From assembly GCA_945877365.1 (NCBI GenBank), contig CAMCRV010000022.1:1-36620 (forward strand): a DNA stretch of 36,620 bases, in the 5' to 3' direction. Source of the DNA: an uncultured Clostridia bacterium. GTDB lineage: Bacteria > Bacillota > Clostridia > Oscillospirales > Oscillospiraceae. Of this stretch, positions 32,185 through 36,620 are shown in pieces (position 1 is the first letter of the stretch; every line of letters begins with the position of its first letter). Under the pieces are notes generated by a model. It was given only the letters and a program-made list of their open reading frames with translations, ran no database searches and was not told where the DNA came from. A program made the translations under genes and the position numbers.

Positions 32185-32417
32185 TCAGTATCCTCCGATA
32201 CAGATTCTGATTTATCTGTTTTCTTCGACAGTTGGTAATTCATCACCGCAAGTGCCGACTGCACTGCCGTCAGAATGGTAAATATTCAGCAAAGCTCCAT
32301 CCGACCATGTAAAAATGACCATAGCTGACGATCCCGAAACCAATTCCGGCAACGATGCTGCATCCGATCACAACTCTCTTGATCTTATTCTGTAAGCAAA
32401 TGATTCTTATGATTCCT
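32181..32417 (-). pseudogene. Small membrane-protein gene with frameshift(s)
   Basis: On the minus strand a frame reads IKRVVIGCSIVAGIGFGIVS, then MVGWSFAEYLPF and a stop near 32278. Shifting by one base continues as ILTAVQSALAVMNYQLSKK, then TDKSESVSEDTE, with TGA at 32181-32183 overlapping the hydrolase ATG. The two halves together make a two-TM protein of about 75 residues. The 5' end also needs a shift, since the only nearby ATG is out of frame. It is either a recently broken gene or an assembly error. The TGA/ATG overlap suggests it was once a working operon member. Confidence 0.5.
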
Positions 32418-32628
32418 TTTCATGTTCTGTCTCCGACTCCTGTTTTTTATCTTCCGCGATGCGGAAATTGCGAGCCGCGAAGAACATACAGGCGGCGGCT
32501 GCGAGCAGGATTCCACCATAGGCGATCTTCACAGAGACTGCCATGAGAATGGCAGAGATGCTCATCAGTGCTCCGGCGCAGGTGAGCATACGGGAAGCAA
32601 AATGCGGATCCTTCATATTCTTTTCCAT
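32407..32628 (-). CDS. Small two-TM membrane protein
   Basis: A 73-residue protein with a charged N-terminus (MEKNMKDPHF), two hydrophobic segments (MLTCAGALMSISAILMAVS and YGGILLAAAACMFFAA) and an acidic/lysine tail. ATG at 32628 is chosen because GGAG lies 8 nt upstream; the ATG six bases earlier is too close to it. No family is recognised. It follows the strong promoter at 32796 and begins the run leading to the hydrolase and lipoprotein. Confidence 0.7.
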   Translation of the reverse strand: MEKNMKDPHFASRMLTCAGALMSISAILMAVSVKIAYGGILLAAAACMFFAARNFRIAEDKKQESETEHEKES

Positions 32629-32795
32629 GTTCATTTCTCCTTGAATCATTGCGTATTTATACGGATTCTCTTTTAAAATGTTGAATCAATCCGGATGAAA
32701 CATTTTATCAGAAATATTTTACAAGCATCTTCCGAATGCATATAGGCACTTTTTGTAGGCGTATGTGTCCGATTTACAGATACTTCGCCTGTCTC

Positions 32796-32824
32796 ATTAT
32801 AGCAACCTATCGTTCGTTAGTCAA
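32796..32824 (-). promoter_or_regulatory. Promoter with spacer dyad for the small membrane protein run
   Basis: On the minus strand: TTGACT (32819-32824), 17-nt spacer, TATAAT (32796-32801). The spacer holds CTAACGAACGATAG, an imperfect dyad of the kind bound by TetR-like repressors. No TetR gene is in the window. The leader to 32628 is about 160 nt with nothing else visible. Confidence 0.8.
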
Positions 32825-32867
32825 CAGGAGAAATGTTTTTCTTTCCGCCGGGCATCGCATTTCTAAA

Positions 32868-33722
32868 CTATACCGCCCGTTTCCTCACCGGAACCTGGAT
32901 TTCCGTCAGCCAGCCGCTTTCCTCCTCCTGATTCCAGACTCCATCAATATAGCTTTCCCGAATGGCTCCTGCGATTTCATACCCGTTTTCTTCGATGTAT
33001 TTCAGAACGGTTTCATAGGACTCCGGCAGGGCGCCGTAGGAGCCCCTGTGAAACATGCAGGCCGCCTGAATTTCCGGCAGGGTTCTGAAATACAGCCCAC
33101 CGATTTCCCCCTTTGCCCCGGTGACTGCTTCGCAGATTTCCACCAGAATATCCTCATCCTTATATCCCGATTCCAGATAACCCGTAAAGCAGTATTCCGG
33201 CAGAGCGCATTCACAGCCTGCTTTTTCCATCAGCGCCCCCATTTCCGGCATCACATCAAACAGGCTGTCGTAGGATTCAAGCCTGACCCGCATGGCAGCC
33301 ACAGTGGTTTCCGGGATGGTTTTCACAAGAACAGGCGCGGAAAGTCCGGTCTTCTGCTTGGAAAGATAGCCGTCTACCACGGCAATCTGCTGTGTCAGAT
33401 CGGCGATTTTGGCAATCAGCTCCGACTTTTTCTTCCGCAGCACCGCTTCTTCATTGGCACCGGAATGGATGTGGGCAATTTCCTCCAGGGTAAAGCCTGC
33501 CATTTTGAGAGCGGTAATCTGGTGAAGCACCGCCATCTGGGAAAGGGTGTAATACCGGTATCCGTTCTCCTGATTGGTCACAGCCGGCATCAGCAGACCC
33601 TGCTCCTCATAGAAGCGCAGGGTCTTGACGGTGACATGATTCATGGCCGCGAACATACCGATTTTGTAGAGGGTTCCAGTTTCTTTTACTTCAAAGGGTT
33701 CATGCTTTTGCCGCAGCTGCAT
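32868..33722 (-). CDS. MerR-family regulator with GyrI-like effector domain
   Basis: A 284-residue regulator resembling BmrR. The MerR helix-turn-helix (about 18-90) reads LYKIGMFAAMNHVTVKTLRFYEEQGLL and ENGYRYYTLSQMAVLHQI. A coiled linker follows (KKKSELIAKIADLTQQIAVV), then a GyrI-like ligand domain (about 125-284). The N-terminal 17 residues before the HTH are extra. ATG at 33720-33722 has GGGAG 7 nt upstream. It lies 4 nt after the SLOG-like gene, so the pair is co-transcribed from the XRE-controlled promoter. The inducer is probably a small hydrophobic molecule, by family analogy. Confidence 0.87.
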   Translation of the reverse strand: MQLRQKHEPFEVKETGTLYKIGMFAAMNHVTVKTLRFYEEQGLLMPAVTNQENGYRYYTLSQMAVLHQITALKMAGFTLEEIAHIHSGANEEAVLRKKKSELIAKIADLTQQIAVVDGYLSKQKTGLSAPVLVKTIPETTVAAMRVRLESYDSLFDVMPEMGALMEKAGCECALPEYCFTGYLESGYKDEDILVEICEAVTGAKGEIGGLYFRTLPEIQAACMFHRGSYGALPESYETVLKYIEENGYEIAGAIRESYIDGVWNQEEESGWLTEIQVPVRKRAV

Positions 33723-33726
33723 ACGC

Positions 33727-34203
33727 TCACTCCCATCGGAAGGTTTTGACGGCAATCGTGCCGCAGATGACCGTAATGACGATTAAGGTAATCACCGGAA
33801 GGGTGATTCTATCATTGGATGATTTCCACATTACCATTTGCTTTTCATAAATGGTATTATGTGAAGCTTTGCATAACACCATATACCGATTTGCTCGGGC
33901 GATAGCGTACCGGTGGGGAACGGATTTCATGTCGGGTGAGTAGAATGTCCCGTCAAAGTCAGGGGGCGTTTCGACTGGTCGTTCAGCCGGGTGATAGGAG
34001 AGAAGAAGCAGCAGGGATATTTCCGGATGCAACGCCTTTGCAGAGATAACAGCCCTTGCAGCCATGCGGTCAAAACCTCCGTAGTTACCGACAATGAATT
34101 CTGTAACACCATAGTGAACAATGTGATGCTCTACAGCCTCTGTAAGCGCCGAAAAGATTTCCTCGGAAGCTTCCCTGTGACCAATAAAGAAGCAGCTTTT
34201 CAT
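33727..34203 (-). CDS. SLOG-like nucleotide-binding protein with an unusual TM tail
   Basis: A 158-residue protein. Residues 1-110 match a SLOG-type Rossmann family (FIGHRE near the start, TEFIVGNYGGFDRMAARAV, LLLLSYHPAERPVE, VPHRYAIARANRYMV). These bind nucleotides or related ligands. In relatives I recall, the end continues with an AYV..SNAR segment; here, after RANRYMVLCKASH, the protein changes to a hydrophobic tail (ITLPVITLIVITVICGTIAV). This may be a fusion scar from a deletion joining two genes. GAGGT lies 5 nt before the ATG. It heads the operon with the MerR gene. Confidence 0.75.
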   Translation of the reverse strand: MKSCFFIGHREASEEIFSALTEAVEHHIVHYGVTEFIVGNYGGFDRMAARAVISAKALHPEISLLLLLSYHPAERPVETPPDFDGTFYSPDMKSVPHRYAIARANRYMVLCKASHNTIYEKQMVMWKSSNDRITLPVITLIVITVICGTIAVKTFRWE

Positions 34204-34216
34204 ATTGCACCTCAAT

Positions 34217-34269
34217 ATTTGGTAATACCAAATTTTATTAATTATATTTGGTATTACCAAATATATCAA
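34217..34269 (-). promoter_or_regulatory. Promoter of the SLOG/MerR pair with twin 17-bp operators
   Basis: Two nearly identical palindromes, ATTTGGTAATACCAAAT (34217-34233) and ATTTGGTATTACCAAAT (34246-34262), lie 29 bp centre to centre. On the minus strand TTGATA (34264-34269) and TATAAT (34241-34246) are 17 nt apart; the second operator fills the spacer and the first lies downstream. Binding by the divergent XRE regulator should shut this promoter. Confidence 0.85.
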
Positions 34270-34282
34270 GACCCCCACAGCA

Positions 34283-34288
34283 TATAAT
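34283..34288 (+). promoter_or_regulatory. -10 element of the XRE gene
   Basis: TATAAT on the plus strand, 24 nt before the XRE start. The -35 region (about 34260-34265) is poor and abuts the second operator, so this promoter may be weak or controlled by the regulator itself. Confidence 0.55.
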
Positions 34289-34312
34289 GATGCAGTGAGG
34301 GTGGTGAGCAGT

Positions 34313-34558
34313 ATGAAGCCAAGAAAGCTGGATCTGGGTGACCGCAACATCATCGGCAAGCGTGTTACCGAGGCGCGGCTGGCACAGGGAATGAAACAGG
34401 TGGAACTGCTTGCCAAATTGCAGCTTGCCGGGATTGATATCAGCGTACCCGCGCTGTCTTTACTGGAAGGTCAGAAACGCCCGGTATCAGATATTGAGCT
34501 GAATGCCCTGGCAGACATCCTGAATGTATCCGTTGACTGGCTGCTGGGTAGAGAATAA
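34313..34558 (+). CDS. XRE-family regulator
   Basis: An 81-residue Cro/CI-type protein, essentially one helix-turn-helix domain: GKRVTEARLAQGMKQVELLAKL, then SVPALSLLEGQKRPVSDIELNALADILNVSVDWLLG. ATG at 34313 (MKPRKLDLGD) is preferred over an upstream in-frame GTG because a GAGGG-type site sits at a suitable distance. It is divergent from the SLOG-like/MerR pair with twin palindromes between, so it most likely represses both sides. Confidence 0.88.
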   Translation: MKPRKLDLGDRNIIGKRVTEARLAQGMKQVELLAKLQLAGIDISVPALSLLEGQKRPVSDIELNALADILNVSVDWLLGRE

Positions 34559-34635
34559 AAGAAGCCGTCGATGTAAGTTGTGCACTCACACCAACGGCGA
34601 TATTTATTCTTTCAGCCGATTTTCTTCAAAGAAAT

Positions 34636-34690
34636 ACCGGGAAATATGAAAAGCGAAACACCAAAAAAAGTTTGAAATTCCCGGTTTTTT
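34636..34690 (+). terminator. Probable terminator of the XRE gene
   Basis: ACCGGGAA (34636-34643) pairs with TTCCCGGT (34678-34685), followed by a T run to 34690. The loop is long (34 nt), so it is weaker than the others in this window. The rest of 34559-34768 shows nothing else. Confidence 0.5.
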
Positions 34691-34768
34691 GAAATAGCAT
34701 ATTTGGGAACTATCCCCGCGGCTATCCCCCACGGCATTTTTGGCTTCTTCATTTCGCCTCAAAAAGTT

Positions 34769-34809
34769 ATAAAAGCACCGGATTTCTTATCGAAATCCGG
34801 TGCTTTTAT
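34769..34809 (-). terminator. Terminator of the tRNA gene
   Basis: A perfect 18-bp stem (34769-34786 with 34792-34809, loop of 5) directly follows the tRNA 3' end. On the minus strand it runs into AACTTTTTG. Confidence 0.88.
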
Positions 34810-34884
34810 GGTTGCGGAGGCAGGACTCGAACCTACGACCTCCGGGTTATGAGCCCGACGAGCTTCCAACTGCTCTACTCCGCG
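34809..34884 (-). tRNA. Initiator tRNA-Met (CAT anticodon)
   Basis: The minus strand folds as a cloverleaf with CCA encoded at the 3' end (34809-34811). Anticodon CAT is at 34849-34851 in the loop GCTCATAAC. The first base C faces A at position 72 (a mismatch), and the anticodon stem ends in three G-C pairs (GGG/CCC). Both are initiator features. TTCGAGT forms the T-loop region. Confidence 0.95.
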
Positions 34885-34911
34885 ATATATGTACCCCTCA
34901 GGTGCTAATGT

Positions 34912-34940
34912 ATTGTATCACATTCCAATGTCTTTGTCAA
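34912..34940 (-). promoter_or_regulatory. Promoter of the tRNA gene
   Basis: On the minus strand: TTGACA (34935-34940), 17-nt spacer, TACAAT (34912-34917), 27 nt before the tRNA. Confidence 0.85.
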
Positions 34941-34952
34941 CCCCTTTTCCGG

Positions 34953-34981
34953 TTGACTTTCCCGGAAGCTGCCCTTATAAT
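34953..34981 (+). promoter_or_regulatory. Promoter of the wzy-like gene
   Basis: TTGACT (34953-34958), 17-nt spacer, TATAAT (34976-34981). It is back to back with the tRNA promoter. The leader is about 70 nt. Confidence 0.88.
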
Positions 34982-35060
34982 ACTTGCATATGCAGACAAC
35001 TCTGTCTCGTTCTATAGTTTATGCTTTCCTACACCGTTTATTCCACCTCCGGAGGTTTCC

Positions 35061-36320
35061 ATGTTTCAAAAATTATCCAGGCCTACATTTCCGACCTTGC
35101 TGTTGCTGCTGGTTTTGGGATCCGTTTTCTGCTCAGCCTTTCTGACAGAGCTTCTCCCGCTGCCGCGGATCGTAATGCTGTTTGTTGATGTCTCGTGGGC
35201 AATGCTTCTCCTTCTGCTGATAAAAAATGCCGCAAAATTCGCCGATACATCCACAGGTGTCAAAATTCTGGTGGGTGTTGTTCTCGCATTTTTCCTGAAC
35301 AGTATTCTGAGTTTCCTCTTTGCCGGACAATCCATTCTCTATTACGCCTGGGGGCTGCGGAATAACCTGTGCTTCTTTGTGTTCTTCTTCGGCTGCGTGC
35401 TCTTCCTTCCCGGTGGGGATATTCCCAACTGGCTGCAGGCTCTGGACATTCTCTTCTGGGTTCATGTCCTGGCTGCCATATTCCAGTTTGTGGTGCTGGG
35501 AAAGTCTCAGGACTTTCTGGGAGGGATTTTCGGTACCTCCATCGGCTGCAACGCCTTCGCCAATGTCTTTCAGATGGTCATTGTCACCCGTTCCATTCTC
35601 CGCTACTTCAACCATGAAGAGAGTACCCTGCTGTGCCTGTCAAAATGCGGCGCTGCGCTGGTAGTTGCCGCGCTGGGCGAGATCAAAGTATTCTTCTTTG
35701 AATTTGCTGCCATTGCGTTGCTTGCCATGCTGTTCACCAAATTCAGCAAGCGGAAAATCGTCCTGCTTGCCGGCGGTGCGGTGGGCATCGTGCTGGCAAT
35801 CCTCCTTCTGGATGCCATCACCCCCGGCTGGGCCAGCTGGTTCCGTCCCTCCAGAATTTGGGCTTATGTAATAAGCTCCGGCGGATACACCGGCAGCGGC
35901 GATATGAACCGAATGACGGCGATTCCCCTGTCATGGAGCACCTTCCTCCAGACCCTGCCCCAGAAACTGTTTGGTCTGGGTCTTGGCAATTGCGATTCTT
36001 CCCCTCTTTCCTTCCTGACTTCCCCGTTTTACATTGCAAATGCCTGTCTGCGCTACAACTGGTTCACTTCCAGCATGATTATGCTGGAAACCGGTCTGAT
36101 TGGCACACTCCTGTACCTGTCCTTCTTTGTCGTGATCTTCTTCAGTGCGTTCTGTCAGCTTCACAAGGGCAGCGGCAATCCGCTGGTGTGTCAAATGGCC
36201 ATGGTCTTGGCACCGATGTGTCTGGTTCTTTTCCTGTTTGACAGCTCCCTGCGCACGGAGCCTGCCTATATGATGTATTTTGCTCTGGCTCTGCCCTTCG
36301 CAGCAAATTCACACAAATAA
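35061..36320 (+). CDS. O-antigen/capsule polymerase-like membrane protein (Wzy-like)
   Basis: A 419-residue polytopic membrane protein with about 10-11 hydrophobic segments. It starts MFQKLSRPTFPTLLLLLVLG, and its largest non-membrane stretch (GWASWFRPSRIWAYVISSGG, NRMTAIPLSW, GLGLGNCDSSP) lies in the second half, as in Wzy/WaaL proteins with a large outside loop. The family is poorly conserved, so the call rests on topology, the GLGxG segment and the late RYN...ETGLIGTLLYL pattern. ATG at 35061 has GGAGG 5 nt upstream. It could polymerise the repeat unit from the wbp operon, but that is 18 kb away and the link is only an inference. Confidence 0.75.
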   Translation: MFQKLSRPTFPTLLLLLVLGSVFCSAFLTELLPLPRIVMLFVDVSWAMLLLLLIKNAAKFADTSTGVKILVGVVLAFFLNSILSFLFAGQSILYYAWGLRNNLCFFVFFFGCVLFLPGGDIPNWLQALDILFWVHVLAAIFQFVVLGKSQDFLGGIFGTSIGCNAFANVFQMVIVTRSILRYFNHEESTLLCLSKCGAALVVAALGEIKVFFFEFAAIALLAMLFTKFSKRKIVLLAGGAVGIVLAILLLDAITPGWASWFRPSRIWAYVISSGGYTGSGDMNRMTAIPLSWSTFLQTLPQKLFGLGLGNCDSSPLSFLTSPFYIANACLRYNWFTSSMIMLETGLIGTLLYLSFFVVIFFSAFCQLHKGSGNPLVCQMAMVLAPMCLVLFLFDSSLRTEPAYMMYFALALPFAANSHK

Positions 36321-36322
36321 AA

Positions 36323-36620
36323 TGAACGCCATCTTCCTTCCGGGAGATGGCGTTTTCCATGCCGTCAGGTGGGCTGTCTGGCGGCTTTATGAGGATATAG
36401 AGCAGGATGTGCTTTCCACGGAACCGTCCGGACTGGATCCGATCAGTGCCCTGCTGAGATCATGGCGCCCTTCAGATTCCGCGAAAATCCTTCTCTATTT
36501 TCAGGCAGAAGAAAAAACAAGCCGAAGTTTTGGCCTTTGTGTTGGTGTTTCCTGCCTTCCTGGGCAGGCCAGGTATTGTCCTGCCGTTAAAAACAGTCCG
36601 GTGGACTGTTTTCGGCAGAA
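36323..36620 (+). CDS. Uncertain open frame running off the window edge
   Basis: ATG at 36323 opens a frame of 99 codons with no stop before the edge (MNAIFLPGDGVFHAVRW, then WRLYEDIEQDVLSTEPSG). It starts 2 nt after the polymerase stop with no ribosome binding site. The first codons form the stem at 36325-36354 and the end runs through the hairpin at 36581-36618. Third-position composition by eye does not show strong coding bias. It could be a coupled downstream gene or just an open stretch. No family is recognised. Confidence 0.28.
36325..36356 (+). terminator. Possible terminator after the wzy-like gene
   Basis: AACGCCATCT (36325-36334) pairs with AGATGGCGTT (36345-36354), followed by only TT. 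It is 4 nt after the stop. The T run is short, so termination may be partial. Confidence 0.55.
36581..36618. repeat. Long palindrome near the window end
   Basis: CTGCCG (36581-36586) pairs with CGGCAG (36613-36618), and AAAACAGTCC (36590-36599) pairs with GGACTGTTTT (36603-36612) around a 3-nt loop. It may be a terminator or a small palindromic element. Confidence 0.7.

Noticed and set aside
32278..32295. Programmed frameshift in the small membrane-protein gene
   Set aside because: No standard slippery heptamer or stimulatory structure was found. A mutation or assembly error is simpler.

Overview
The window looks like chromosomal DNA of a moderately GC-rich Firmicute, most likely a gut-type Clostridium (Oscillospirales-like). 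That placement is an inference from strong AGGAGG-type ribosome binding sites, near-consensus TTGACA-17-TATAAT promoters, a UGA-containing selD next to yedF and a DUF3343 gene, Rrf2-controlled sulfur genes, and small palindromic intergenic elements. No rRNA, CRISPR array or transposase is visible. One tRNA gene (initiator tRNA-Met) is present.

Layout. (1) 1-3834, minus: a putative operon of a membrane protein with an NAD-binding-like region, a K+ channel (TVGYGD filter) and a secreted Thr-rich repeat protein cut by the window edge. Both large proteins end in a region resembling the bacterial RyR domain. (2) 3918-5354, plus: a GT2 glycosyltransferase fused to a MarR-like winged helix. (3) 5357-16790, minus: a surface polysaccharide operon with all five enzymes for UDP-ManNAc3NAcA (wbpA, wbpI, wbpB, wbpD, wbpE), a Wzx-type flippase, three glycosyltransferases and a WbpG-type amidotransferase. 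An asparagine-synthase-like gene with its own promoter lies upstream. (4) 18701-23112: a selenium cluster (cysteine desulfurase-like, DUF3343, yedF, selenocysteine-containing selD) and a divergent LysR regulator. (5) 23195-26616: cysteine/methionine assimilation (metY, an Rrf2 regulator, cysK). metY and cysK are each preceded by a short reading frame with clustered Cys codons. The metY leader also has a terminator and a mutually exclusive antiterminator.

(6) 26623-27208: a gene-free stretch packed with about ten consecutive, mostly different stem-loops. (7) 27213-29854, minus: an ADP-ribose-linked operon (macro domain plus HTH, VWA protein, ADP-ribosylglycohydrolase). (8) 29882-32824: small ORF remnant, methyltransferase-like membrane protein, lipoprotein, alpha/beta hydrolase, and two small membrane-protein genes, one frameshifted. 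(9) 32868-34558: an XRE regulator divergent from a SLOG-like/MerR gene pair, with twin 17-bp palindromic operators between them. (10) 34769-36620: initiator tRNA-Met, a Wzy-like polymerase with its own promoter, and an uncertain partial frame at the window edge.

The most novel-looking items are the paired Cys-codon leaders of metY and cysK, the hairpin array, the macro/VWA/ARH operon, the channel pair with RyR-like ends, and the GT2-MarR fusion. All function calls come from reading the translations; no database search was run.
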